A DNA stretch of 24,420 nucleotides from an uncultured Collinsella sp. (GTDB lineage: Bacteria; Actinomycetota; Coriobacteriia; Coriobacteriales; Coriobacteriaceae): contig CAUGJN010000017.1 of NCBI GenBank assembly GCA_959599635.1, positions 1-24,420 of the forward strand, read 5' to 3'. Both the position numbers and the translations under genes were made by a program. Shown here piece after piece: positions 1 through 7,213 of the stretch. The notes below the pieces were generated by a model. It was not told the origin of the DNA and did not search any database. It saw only the letters and a list, made by a program, of their open reading frames with translations. How positions within the stretch are numbered: the first letter of the stretch is position 1; every line of letters starts with the position of its first letter.

Positions 1-45
1 GCGTTCAGGTCCGGGCATCTGAATGTGCGGTTCTTCACTGTTCAT
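1..45 (-). CDS. Possible 5' end of a gene running off the left edge
   Basis: An ATG at 43-45 on the minus strand opens a frame (MNSEEPHIQMPGPE...) that is still open at the window edge. Only 15 codons are visible and no clear ribosome binding site precedes it, so neither product nor start can be settled. The AT-rich, GAACA-containing stretch next to it would suit a promoter for such a gene. Confidence 0.3.
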   Translation of the reverse strand, partial: MNSEEPHIQMPGPER

Positions 46-114
46 GTTTATTTGAACACATTCGAACAGAGACTGCAACAATAATTTGTTTGTCTTTGTT
101 CTTTTTTGAACAAA
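40..114. promoter_or_regulatory. Cluster of GAACA/GTTC motifs, likely regulator-binding region
   Basis: An AT-rich stretch carries TTTGAACA at 51-58 and TTCGAACA at 61-68, ten bases apart, plus an inverted repeat with arms TTTGTTC (95-101) and GAACAAA (108-114) around a run of six T. GTTC/GAAC pairs also occur between the DeoR-family gene and galM near 22148-22165. Function is inferred; nothing else is visible in 115-185. Confidence 0.3.
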
Positions 115-185
115 TACCGTTCGCGGATGATTGCTGACCGCTTGGGATCGGGAAAACCTAGCCTGTCACGTATTCGGCAAACAAA

Positions 186-218
186 AAGGGCGGCCGAGAA
201 CACATCTCGGCCGCCCTT
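186..218 (-). terminator. Rho-independent terminator of the 256-1266 gene
   Basis: A 14-bp perfect stem (arms 186-199 and 205-218, loop of five) is followed on the minus strand by a T-rich tract (the A run at 183-187 on the plus strand). It lies about 40 bases after the stop codon of the minus-strand membrane protein gene. Confidence 0.85.
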
Positions 219-255
219 CGGCGGTATGCCCCGGTATATAAAGCTCTTTTAGCTC

Positions 256-1266
256 CTAGGACTGCCCACCCTTCTTGGCATGCTTGGACGGAACACTCAG
301 AAAGCGGCCCGTCAAATAGTTCGCCGGCCCGGAAATATCAATCCCCAGCAGTGTGTGCCCCAGCCACAAAAACGCCGCGAGCACCAGCAATGGAATCACG
401 CACGAGGTCACGATCATCACGATGACGCCTTCGATGAGATCGGTCACTTGCCGCACAATTTCATCGGTCATCTGCTTGGCGCCGCTGGTCACCGACGTGA
501 CGAGACCCGAGGCACCGTCGGCAAGCTGCTCAAGCACGTTCTTGGACTCTGTGGACTCGGTCTTTTTCTTGCTTGTTTTGGAGCTGTCGCTATCTGCCGC
601 ACCCGCAGCGTCAGCCGCCTTTTGCTCGGCCGCCTCGATGCTAACGCGATACGTTTCGTCGACCTTTTGCGACACCCATACGCTTGCAGGCACCAACGCC
701 ATGCCAATTATGGCGACCACCAGCACACGCGTTGCCACGCGGCGCAAGACGGCGCTGGTGCTCCAGCGTCCGTGAATGCCGAGCGACACCGCAAAGAGCA
801 CCAACGCAAACGGGATTAAGATGCCCAAGCCAATCGACCACAAAATAGTCAACAGATATTTCTCAAGATAGAGCACGGCAAGCACGATACCCAAGTTGCC
901 CGAAAGCTGCGCGAGCTGCTCGGCAACCGGCGTTCCCGTATCGCCCGGCAGCGCGGTGATACCCGCAGATAGGGCGACGCACGAGGTCGTGAGCGCCAAA
1001 ACATTGCCCTTCTTTTGATCGATGACCTCGATGGTGGAGTCCCAGGTCTTGGTATCGGCAAAATGCGGACGAGCTACAAAGCCCGACAACAGCGCCAGTA
1101 CCACGAGCGCAACGATAAAGCCAATCTGCAGTTTTTTGTTTGCGCACACGACATCGGACAGGCTGGGCTGCAGCTCGGTTACCGTCGTGTGCTCGGTTAT
1201 CTGGACAGGACGCCCATGAGCCATCTCGTGCGCGTCTCCCTTTTGAATCAATCCGTTGCCCGGCAT
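256..1266 (-). CDS. Multi-pass membrane protein of unknown function
   Basis: A 336-residue protein that I do not recognise. Hydrophobic segments lie at about residues 46-65, 125-164 (long enough for two passes), 179-197 and 280-302, so four or five membrane spans are likely. Between the fourth and fifth lies a hydrophilic stretch (about 200-260) rich in Ala, Glu, Lys and Ser that includes a KKK run; it resembles a flexible linker or coiled coil and not a catalytic domain. The N-terminal 45 residues are hydrophilic with no signal-peptide cleavage pattern. The start is supported by an AAGGAGGT ribosome binding site at 1273-1280, about six bases from the ATG. The gene seems to be transcribed alone, with a strong terminator at 186-218. 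No enzyme or transporter motif was seen. Confidence 0.85.
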   Translation of the reverse strand: MPGNGLIQKGDAHEMAHGRPVQITEHTTVTELQPSLSDVVCANKKLQIGFIVALVVLALLSGFVARPHFADTKTWDSTIEVIDQKKGNVLALTTSCVALSAGITALPGDTGTPVAEQLAQLSGNLGIVLAVLYLEKYLLTILWSIGLGILIPFALVLFAVSLGIHGRWSTSAVLRRVATRVLVVAIIGMALVPASVWVSQKVDETYRVSIEAAEQKAADAAGAADSDSSKTSKKKTESTESKNVLEQLADGASGLVTSVTSGAKQMTDEIVRQVTDLIEGVIVMIVTSCVIPLLVLAAFLWLGHTLLGIDISGPANYLTGRFLSVPSKHAKKGGQS

Positions 1267-1367
1267 TTGGATACCTCCTTATTCCGGCCTGTATTGCGGA
1301 TGGAAGTATACCCACCCAGCGAAAAACCGAACGGGAAGACGCGCGACGGGTGGCCGCGTGACCCGCT

Positions 1368-1530
1368 TGCCACGAAATGGGCCCATCTACTACGTTTAAC
1401 TGCCCATCCCCGACCATACCCCGTGATGTAAAAACAAAACCGCAGGTAGAACGCCTGCAGTTTTCCATGAAACGCGGGTATGGTCGGGGGTATCGGGTTA
1501 AACGTAGTAGATGCGCCAGTTTCGTGGCGA
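1368..1530 (-). repeat. Long inverted-repeat element, copy A (pairs with copy B at 23480-23636)
   Basis: The outer arms (1368-1400 and 1498-1530) pair over about 32 bases with one extra base and very few mismatches, around the shared sequence CATCTACTACGTTTAA. An inner pair continues it: CCCCGACCATACCC (from 1408) with GGGTATGGTCGGGG (from 1476). The centre is a smaller hairpin whose minus-strand 3' side runs into a T-rich tract. The 21 bases 1430-1450, read on the minus strand, are identical to 23556-23576 in copy B. With the motif at 1542-1576 and the terminator at 1619-1654 it fills the gap between the membrane protein and the PTS IIA gene. No coding sequence was found here. It could be a structured RNA, a terminator-bearing palindromic repeat or a miniature mobile element. 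Confidence 0.8.
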
Positions 1531-1541
1531 CACTGCCAACC

Positions 1542-1576
1542 GATCCCCTGGGGATGGAGGAGAACGGATCATTTTG
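1542..1576 (+). repeat. Short repeated motif, copy 1 (also at 23666-23702)
   Basis: The stretch around GGAGGAGAACGGATCATTTTG nearly matches the reverse complement of 23666-23702 (GGAGGAAAACGGATCATTTTG), and the GGGGAYGGAGGA context is also kept. Both copies lie within 50 bases of an inverted-repeat element. Its role is unknown. Confidence 0.45.
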
Positions 1577-1618
1577 GGCCGTCAGCCCCCATTTCACCGC
1601 AACTTGGAGGAGGACAGA

Positions 1619-1654
1619 AAAAGCCCTGCCGCGGGTTTTTGCGGCAGGGCTTTT
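1619..1654 (-). terminator. Terminator of the PTS IIA gene
   Basis: A 14-bp perfect stem (1619-1632 with 1641-1654) begins AAAAGCCCTG and ends in TTTT, so it has a T-run on either strand. It sits 28 bases past the stop of the minus-strand IIA gene and is the natural end of that transcript. Confidence 0.85.
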
Positions 1655-1681
1655 GGAAGGGGACTTGGTTGTGAGGGCTCG

Positions 1682-2020
1682 TTAGGCGAGCTTGGCCTCG
1701 AGCTCGGCGATGCGCCTGTAGGCATCGATGGTAAAGCGGGCCTGCTTCTCCAGGATCATAGTGGTCATGAGAGTGTCCTGAGCGTGAGCCATGATGAAGG
1801 TCATCTCCATCTCGCCGCCGCCGGCCTCCTGCGAAAGCAGCTTGGTCTGCGTGTCGTGGGCACCGATGAGCGCATCGCTGGCATCCTTGTGCAGCTGCTC
1901 GGCCTTCTCAAAATCACCCTCGCGAGCAGCATCGAGCGCTGCAAGCAGATCGGTCTGGGCGTCACCTGCGTATGCGACAATCTCGAATCCAACCATCGAG
2001 ATTTCTTCTTTGGTTGCCAT
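1682..2020 (-). CDS. lacF: PTS lactose/cellobiose-family IIA component
   Basis: A 112-residue cytoplasmic phosphocarrier of the PTS lactose/cellobiose IIA family. It takes phosphate from HPr and passes it to the IIB cysteine of the cognate permease. The family signature is clear: AHAQDTLMT contains the phosphorylated histidine (His79) and the metal-ligand aspartate (Asp82), close to His78 and Asp81 of Lactococcus LacF. Length matches the all-helical trimeric family. The ATG follows a GAAAGGAA ribosome binding site at 2027-2034. It lies downstream of the repressor gene at 2235-3239 on the same strand, but the 214-base gap suggests its own promoter. The two permeases in this window are IICB fusions without a IIA domain, so this protein may serve one or both. 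Lactose versus cellobiose type cannot be told from IIA alone, so the symbol is tentative. Confidence 0.92.
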   Translation of the reverse strand: MATKEEISMVGFEIVAYAGDAQTDLLAALDAAREGDFEKAEQLHKDASDALIGAHDTQTKLLSQEAGGGEMEMTFIMAHAQDTLMTTMILEKQARFTIDAYRRIAELEAKLA

Positions 2021-2110
2021 GTTGCGTTCCTTTCACATATGAACCAATGGAGAGCATCGCGTCCGGGCATACGCGCTGCGTTCTGTATGGCAGAAACATT
2101 AACATTCAAA

Positions 2111-2175
2111 CAAAAAAGAACAGCGCAAAACGTATTTTCAGGCTATGAACGGTCACTTTTCGCCCGTGAACGGTT
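2111..2175 (-). promoter_or_regulatory. Putative control region of the PTS IIA gene
   Basis: The 214-base gap upstream of the IIA gene contains TGAACGGT twice (2146-2153 and 2167-2174), in the same orientation and 21 bases apart, about two helical turns. A minus-strand TGTTCTTTTTTG (2111-2122) also occurs at 97-108. The 18-bp LacI-type operator found before the permease genes is not visible here. No confident -35/-10 pair was found. Confidence 0.35.
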
Positions 2176-2234
2176 TCCAAACCATTTCGAACAATATCAA
2201 ACATGATTAACGGAAACCCAAACAGGACCGCGCC

Positions 2235-3239
2235 CTAGCGCAAATCGCGCACCGTATCGCCCTCTACGAGCACGCCGGGGATCAGCATGTGCTCCACGCC
2301 AGACGCACCCCCCTCGGCACCGGCGATCTTATCGACTGCCCACATGCCGACACGCCTGTTGTCAAAGCGCACGGTGGTCAGGCGACGGTCGGGCACGATA
2401 TCGCCCAGGCTGTCATCAACACCCACCACGCTCACGTCCTCGGGCACACGCCTTCCGCGCGACTCGAGCCCGCGAATGCAGCCGTAGGCCATGGCGTCGT
2501 TGGAGGCATAGATGGCAGTACAGGTCGGATCGTCCGCCAGAGCCTGGCCTGCGGCATATCCGCTCTGCGCCGTCCAATCGCCACGGATGAGTCGCGGCAG
2601 CTCAATACCATGTGCGCGCAATGTCTCGCGCCAGCCTTCCTCGCGCTGCATGCCCGAAAGCGAGCGCTCGGGACACGAGATAAAGTGCACGGTCTTGTGC
2701 CCCTGCCCCAGCAAGTACTCGACAACCTGACGCGAGCAATCGAACTGGTCGTTATCGACCGTCGAGCACAGCGGGTGCTCCAACATCGTAACGAGCACTG
2801 TCTGCATGCCAGGCAGCGGCTCGAAGGTGCCAAAGTCCGCCGGCATGCGGTTCATGATCACAACCATGCCGTCTACCGGCAGCGCGCTCATACGCGACGA
2901 TGCGCTCTCGAGGGTATACGGATGCCCATCTACTTTCGTGAGGGTAATGGCGTAGCCGTGCTTATCGGCGGCGGCAGCAAAGCCCTCCATACGGTCGAGG
3001 TTGCCGGTACCGGTAATGTTGAACATGGCGACGCCGACGGTCTTAAACTTGCCGCGGCGCAGCGATCGACCGGCAAAATTGGGGCGATACCCCAGCTCGC
3101 GCATGGCGGCACGCACGCGCTCCTTGGTCTCGGGGCGCACGCTGGGCGAATCGTGCACCGTACGCGAGACTGTCTGCTCCGAGACGCCCGCGAGACGCGC
3201 CACGTCCTTAACGGAAACCGATTTTTTAACAGCGGCCAT
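2235..3239 (-). CDS. LacI-family transcriptional regulator, module 1
   Basis: A 334-residue regulator of the LacI/GalR family. Residues 8-30 form the HTH (VKDVARLAGVSEQTVSRTV), followed by the hinge-helix motif GRSLRRG near 57-63 and a periplasmic-binding-protein-like effector domain that includes the family's DGMVV, ASNDAMAYG and VPEDVSVVGVDD motifs. It should bind a palindromic operator as a dimer and release it when a sugar or sugar phosphate binds. It is divergent from the permease at 3597, and the 357 bases between them hold two copies of a LacI-type operator, so local control of that operon is likely. A weak GAAAGA stretch precedes the ATG. The two specificity positions after VS in the recognition helix are Glu-Gln; the paralogue at 7214-8215 has Leu-Lys. 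Effector unknown. Confidence 0.93.
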   Translation of the reverse strand: MAAVKKSVSVKDVARLAGVSEQTVSRTVHDSPSVRPETKERVRAAMRELGYRPNFAGRSLRRGKFKTVGVAMFNITGTGNLDRMEGFAAAADKHGYAITLTKVDGHPYTLESASSRMSALPVDGMVVIMNRMPADFGTFEPLPGMQTVLVTMLEHPLCSTVDNDQFDCSRQVVEYLLGQGHKTVHFISCPERSLSGMQREEGWRETLRAHGIELPRLIRGDWTAQSGYAAGQALADDPTCTAIYASNDAMAYGCIRGLESRGRRVPEDVSVVGVDDSLGDIVPDRRLTTVRFDNRRVGMWAVDKIAGAEGGASGVEHMLIPGVLVEGDTVRDLR

Positions 3240-3397
3240 AGGTCGATCTTTCTATGTCAACGATGCCATTAGTGGCATCCTGCGCAGTCAAATGAAACGT
3301 CTTCAAGTATATCCAACGCCTCCCCCACCATACGCTCACCACCCAAAACCTACCGTTCACCGACATTTTTGCTTCCCCGAACGGCTTTTGTCGCCCA

Positions 3398-3415
3398 AAT
3401 GTTAACGTTGCCATT
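3398..3415. promoter_or_regulatory. LacI-type operator O1, module 1
   Basis: AATGTTAACGTTGCCATT is an imperfect palindrome with the central CG typical of LacI-family sites. Its reverse complement matches O2 at 3518-3535 in 17 of 18 positions. The site lies between the divergent repressor and permease genes. Confidence 0.65.
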
Positions 3416-3504
3416 GTGCAAACACAGAGCCACCGGGCGGCTCAAACGTTTACGCGTAAGGAATCGACGGTTCGCAGGCACAGGAACCACCGGTTCGCTT
3501 CTTT

Positions 3505-3519
3505 TTTTGTGTCACAAAA
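3505..3519. promoter_or_regulatory. 15-bp palindrome overlapping operator O2
   Basis: TTTTGTGTCACAAAA is a perfect odd-centred palindrome that overlaps the first bases of the LacI-type operator at 3518-3535. It may be the site of a second, global regulator, for example a CRP-like one, which would compete with the repressor. That is inference from position only. Confidence 0.35.
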
Positions 3520-3535
3520 TGGCAACGTCAACATT
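3518..3535. promoter_or_regulatory. LacI-type operator O2, module 1
   Basis: AATGGCAACGTCAACATT is nearly the reverse complement of O1, with the two centres 120 bases apart. It lies 61 bases before the permease start and would cover the promoter. It is closely related to the operator at 8378-8395 in module 2. Confidence 0.7.
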
Positions 3536-3596
3536 TTGGCAACCGAAAGTCAAAAGCTACCATCGTTGCTAACCCACCGACTCTTAGGAGCATTGC

Positions 3597-5363
3597 ATGG
3601 AGCAACTCATCGCCATCATCGAAAAGGGCCAGCCCTTTTTCAACGCGATCGCCCGCAACAAGTACCTCAAGGCGATCCGCGACGGCTTTATCTCCGTCAT
3701 CCCCATCATCATCTTCTCGTCCATCTTTTGCCTGGTAGCCTCGGTCCCCAACATCTGGGGTTTCTACTGGCCCGATGACATCAACAACGCCCTGTGGAAG
3801 TGCTACAACTACTCCATGGGCATCCTGGCCATCGCCTGCGCCGCCACCACGGCCAAGCACTTCGCCGACGCTCAGAACCGCGATCTGCCCAAGAACAACC
3901 AGATCAACTTTATCTCGTGCATGTGCGCGGCCATCATCGGCTTCTTGCTCCTTTCGAGCGACACAATCGCCACGGACGCTGCCAGCGGTTTCAACACCAC
4001 CTACCTTGGTTCCAAGGGCCTGCTGACCGCTTTCATCGCTGCGTTTGTGACCGGCATCATCTACAAGTTCTTCATTAAGCGCAACATCACCGTCAAGATG
4101 CCCGAGCAGGTTCCGCCCAACATCTCGCAGACCTTTAAGGACATCATCCCCTTCTCCGTCTGCATTACCGTCTTTTGGGTCTTTGACATCGTCTTCCGCG
4201 CTGCTTTTGGCTTCTGCTTTGCCCAGGGCGTCATCCAGGTGTTCCAGCCCCTGTTCACCGCTGCCGACGGCTATATCGGCCTCGCTGTGATTTACGGCGC
4301 CATGAGCCTCTTCTGGTTCGTCGGCGTCCACGGCCCCTCGATCGTCGAGCCCGCCATCGCCGCCGCCCTTGTTGCCAACATGACCGACAACCTGGCCGCA
4401 TTCCAGGCTGGCCAGCACGCTTCCGCCGTCCTGACCCAGGGTGCCCAGTACTTCGTCGTCTGCATGGGCGGCACCGGCGCCACGCTCGTCCTGGTCTTTA
4501 TGTTCTGCTTCCTGGCCAAGTCTCAGGAGATGCGCGCCGTCGGTAAGGCCGCTATCGTCCCCGTGTGCTTTGCCGTCAACGAGCCGCTGCTGTTCGCCGC
4601 GCCCATCGTGCTCAACCCCGTCTTCTTTGTCCCGTTTGTCTTTGCCCCGATCGCCAACATCTGGATCCTCAAGATCTTTATCGACTTCTTGGGCATGAAC
4701 GGCTTTATGTACACCCTGCCCTGGACCGTCCCCGGCCCCATTGGCACCATCATGGGCTTGGGCTTCCAGCCGCTCGCCTTTGTGATGCTCGCCCTTATCC
4801 TGGTCGTCGACTTTGCCCTGTACTACCCGTTCTTCCGTGCCTATGACGCCCAGAAGTGCACCGAGGAGGCCGAGATCTCCCAGGAGGAGCTCGCCGCCAA
4901 GAACGCTGAGAAGGCCGCCAGGCTCAACGACGCCTTCCAGGGCAAGGCTGACGCCAAGAGCGTTGCCGCCGGCGCTGCTGCCGAGGCCGTGAAGGCCGAC
5001 GCCCCCGCCGCTGTCGCCACTGAGGCAACGACCGCCAGCGACCTCAACGGCAAGCGCGTGCTCGTGCTCTGCCAGGGTGGCGGTACCTCAGGCCTGCTCG
5101 CCAACGCGCTGGCCAAGGCCGCCAAGGAGCGCGGCATCAATCTTGAGACCGCTGCCGAGGCATATGGCAACCACGTGGACATGCTCCCCGACTTCGATCT
5201 GGTCGTCCTGGCCCCGCAGGCTGCCAGCTACTTGGCCGACCTGCAGAAGGACTGCGAGCGCGTGGGCAACAAGTGCGTCGCCTGCCGTGGCAAGCAGTAC
5301 ATCGAGCTCTCCCAGAACGGCGACAAGTCTCTCGCCTTCGTGAGTGAACAGCTTTCGAAGTAA
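3597..5363 (+). CDS. lacE: PTS lactose/cellobiose-family IICB permease, module 1
   Basis: A 588-residue membrane permease that imports and phosphorylates a beta-linked disaccharide. The IIC domain (about 1-430) has many hydrophobic spans and the lactose-type motif VGVHGPSIVEPAI (about 242-254), followed by AFAVNEPLLF-like sequence. An Ala/Glu/Lys-rich linker (about 430-485) leads to a IIB domain (about 486-588) with the active-site signature VLVLCQGGGTSGLLANAL; Cys492 is the predicted phosphorylated residue, near Cys483 of Lactococcus LacE. IICB order and length match LacE. The ATG follows AGGAG at 3586-3590. The GH1 gene starts 66 bases downstream, so the two should form one operon, controlled by the operators at 3398 and 3518. 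IIA is absent here but encoded at 1682-2020. The sugar could be lactose or another beta-galactoside or beta-glucoside. Confidence 0.92.
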   Translation: MEQLIAIIEKGQPFFNAIARNKYLKAIRDGFISVIPIIIFSSIFCLVASVPNIWGFYWPDDINNALWKCYNYSMGILAIACAATTAKHFADAQNRDLPKNNQINFISCMCAAIIGFLLLSSDTIATDAASGFNTTYLGSKGLLTAFIAAFVTGIIYKFFIKRNITVKMPEQVPPNISQTFKDIIPFSVCITVFWVFDIVFRAAFGFCFAQGVIQVFQPLFTAADGYIGLAVIYGAMSLFWFVGVHGPSIVEPAIAAALVANMTDNLAAFQAGQHASAVLTQGAQYFVVCMGGTGATLVLVFMFCFLAKSQEMRAVGKAAIVPVCFAVNEPLLFAAPIVLNPVFFVPFVFAPIANIWILKIFIDFLGMNGFMYTLPWTVPGPIGTIMGLGFQPLAFVMLALILVVDFALYYPFFRAYDAQKCTEEAEISQEELAAKNAEKAARLNDAFQGKADAKSVAAGAAAEAVKADAPAAVATEATTASDLNGKRVLVLCQGGGTSGLLANALAKAAKERGINLETAAEAYGNHVDMLPDFDLVVLAPQAASYLADLQKDCERVGNKCVACRGKQYIELSQNGDKSLAFVSEQLSK

Positions 5364-5373
5364 GTAACGCTTA

Positions 5374-5407
5374 GGGCCAGCCGACCATCCACAGCCGGCT
5401 GGCCCTT
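5374..5407 (+). terminator. Intercistronic hairpin between IICB and GH1, module 1
   Basis: An 11-bp perfect stem (5374-5384 with 5397-5407) lies between the permease stop and the GH1 start. It has no long T tract, so it may act as a partial attenuator or an RNA-stability element. Module 2 has a hairpin of different sequence at the same place. Confidence 0.55.
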
Positions 5408-5429
5408 CGATTTAGACGATTGGATCATC

Positions 5430-6869
5430 ATGTCCGTTAACCCTGCTAGCGTCACCAACCCGCCTGCGCAGTTTCCCGAGGGCTTTGTCTTTGGCGGCGC
5501 CACCGCTGCCTACCAGGTAGAGGGCGAGACCCGCACTCACGGTAAGGGCAAGGTTGCCTGGGACGACTTCCTGGAGGCCCAGGGGCGCTTTTCCCCCGAT
5601 CCCGCCTCGGACTTCTACAACCAGTACCCCGTCGACTTGGAGCTGTGCGAGGAGTTCGGTATCAACGGCATCCGCCTCTCCATCGCCTGGAGCCGCATCT
5701 TCCCCAACGGTACCGGCGAAATCAACCCCGAGGGTGTCCAGTTCTACCACGACCTCTTCGCCGAGTGCCACAAGCACCACGTTGAGCCGTTTGTCACGCT
5801 GCATCACTTCGATACGCCGCTGCCCCTCTTTGAGAAGGGCGACTTCCTCAACCGCGAGACCATCGACGCCTTTGTGGACTTTGCCACCTTCTGCTTTAAG
5901 GAGTACGCCGACCAGGTGACCTACTGGTTCACCTTTAACGAGATCTGGGCCGACGCCTCCAACACCTACATTGAGGGCACCTTCCCCGGTGGCGTCAAGG
6001 CGCATCTGGCCGAGGCCTTCCAGTGCGAGCACAACATGATGCTCGCCCACGCCAAGGCCGTGCTGGCCTTCCACAACGGCGGCTTTAAGGGCAAGATCGG
6101 CGTCATTCAGTCGCTGGAGTTTAAGTATCCGCTCAACGAGAACGACCCCGCCGACATCAAAGCCGCCAACAACGAGCACGTGCTGCAGAACCAGTTTCTG
6201 CTCGACGCCACCTTCCGCGGCGACTATGCCCCCGACACCCTCGAGTGCGCCAACCGCCTGGCTGCCGTCTCGGGCGGCACCATCGAGATCCTGGACGAGG
6301 ACCTCGAGATTATGCGCGAGGCCGCGCTCTACAACGACTACTTGGGCGTTAACAACTACCAGTGCCGCTTCTTGAAGGCTTACGATGGCGAGAACGACCT
6401 GCACCACAACGGTACGGGCGAGAAGGGCACCGGCCGCTGGCGCGTTAAGGGTATTGGCGAGCATGTGAACAAGCCTGGTATCCCCACCACCGACTGGGAC
6501 TGGATCATCTATCCCGAGGGCCTGTTCGATTTGCTCGTCTACATTAAGCAGCGCTACCCCAACTACAAGCAGATTTTCATCACCGAGAACGGCATGGGCT
6601 ACAAGGACCCCTGCAAGGACGGTTTTGTGGACGACCAGCCGCGCATCGACTACATCGAGCAGCACCTGCGCTGGTTGCTCAAGGCCATGGAGGTGGGCGT
6701 CAACGTGGGCGGCTACTTCCTGTGGAGCCTGCAGGATCAGTTCTCCTGGACCAATGGCTACAACAAGCGTTACGGCTTCTTCTACGTTGACTTTGAAACC
6801 CAGAAGCGCACGCCCAAGGCAAGCGCATACTGGTATAAGCACGTGGCGCAGACCCGTCGTCTGGACTAG
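5430..6869 (+). CDS. lacG: 6-phospho-beta-galactosidase-like GH1 glycosidase, module 1
   Basis: A 479-residue glycoside hydrolase family 1 enzyme, cytoplasmic, expected to split the phosphorylated disaccharide delivered by the upstream permease. It has the N-terminal GH1 signature FVFGGATAAYQVEG, the acid/base glutamate in TFNE (Glu171) and the nucleophile in TENG (Glu386). The phosphate-binding stretch FSWTNGYNKRYG supplies the Ser, Lys and Tyr used by phospho-glycosidases. The TTDWDWIIYPEGL loop, with Trp where 6-phospho-beta-glucosidases differ, points to a LacG-type enzyme. Length fits the family. The start has only a weak ribosome binding site (GGAT), so translation may depend on the upstream gene. 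It closely resembles the product of 10360-11781 and has a longer N-terminus. Galacto- versus gluco-specificity is inferred. Confidence 0.9.
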   Translation: MSVNPASVTNPPAQFPEGFVFGGATAAYQVEGETRTHGKGKVAWDDFLEAQGRFSPDPASDFYNQYPVDLELCEEFGINGIRLSIAWSRIFPNGTGEINPEGVQFYHDLFAECHKHHVEPFVTLHHFDTPLPLFEKGDFLNRETIDAFVDFATFCFKEYADQVTYWFTFNEIWADASNTYIEGTFPGGVKAHLAEAFQCEHNMMLAHAKAVLAFHNGGFKGKIGVIQSLEFKYPLNENDPADIKAANNEHVLQNQFLLDATFRGDYAPDTLECANRLAAVSGGTIEILDEDLEIMREAALYNDYLGVNNYQCRFLKAYDGENDLHHNGTGEKGTGRWRVKGIGEHVNKPGIPTTDWDWIIYPEGLFDLLVYIKQRYPNYKQIFITENGMGYKDPCKDGFVDDQPRIDYIEQHLRWLLKAMEVGVNVGGYFLWSLQDQFSWTNGYNKRYGFFYVDFETQKRTPKASAYWYKHVAQTRRLD

Positions 6870-6915
6870 CGGCTGGCGGGGTCGCCTGCCCACATAACCT
6901 GTCCCCATTTCTCAG

Positions 6916-6958
6916 CCGGGGGCGGCACGTCACACGGCGCGCCGCCCCCGGTCTTTTT
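6916..6958 (+). terminator. Terminator of operon 1
   Basis: An 11-bp perfect GC stem (CCGGGGGCGGC at 6916-6926 with 6941-6951) is followed by a T run at 6954-6958, 47 bases after the GH1 stop codon. Confidence 0.9.
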
Positions 6959-6974
6959 GGGCGGTTCGGGGTCC

Positions 6975-7200
6975 GTTTGTCTCGATCTGTAACATCTAGC
7001 TGAGTTTTTTGGTCCTAGCTGTTACAGATTGAGACGAACAGAACGCCCGAGCAGAAATATCTCAATCTGTAACATCTAGCTGGTTATTTCACCCTTAACT
7101 GTTACAGATCGAGACAAATGGAATAGGCGGGGCCGAATTGTCTAAATCCGTAACACTAAAACCGGTTTTGGACGTCTGGTTGTTACAGGTTGAGATGAAC
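6975..7200. repeat. Three tandem 80-81 bp hairpin repeats (units 1-3)
   Basis: Three units (about 6975-7039, 7056-7119, 7137-7200) each have a left arm close to TTTGTCTCAATCTGTAACA and a right arm close to TGTTACAGATTGAGACAAA, so each folds into a stem of about 17-20 bp. The TCT of successive left arms starts at 6980, 7060 and 7141, a period of 80-81. Loops differ; unit 3 has the palindrome AAAACCGGTTTT in its centre. They fill the gap between the operon 1 terminator and the end of the second repressor gene. Two more units stand at 11866-12005. I see no coding sequence. REP/BIME-like intergenic repeats are the closest known analogy. Confidence 0.85.
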
Positions 7201-7213
7201 GAGCCGAGCACGT

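Noticed and set aside
863..1597. 244-codon minus-strand frame through repeat element A
   Set aside because: It crosses the inverted repeat and overlaps the membrane protein gene in another frame; Arg/Ser-rich with no motif.
3528..4418. 296-codon minus-strand frame opposite the first permease
   Set aside because: It is Asp/Gly/Glu-rich low-complexity sequence antisense to transmembrane segments.
5412..6908. 498-codon open frame opposite the first GH1 gene
   Set aside because: It is an antisense shadow with no recognisable domain and runs past both ends of a well-supported GH1 gene.
6975..7200. Tandem repeats considered as a CRISPR array
   Set aside because: Each unit is itself a long hairpin with a variable loop and a period of 80-81; there are no short repeats with unique spacers and no cas genes.
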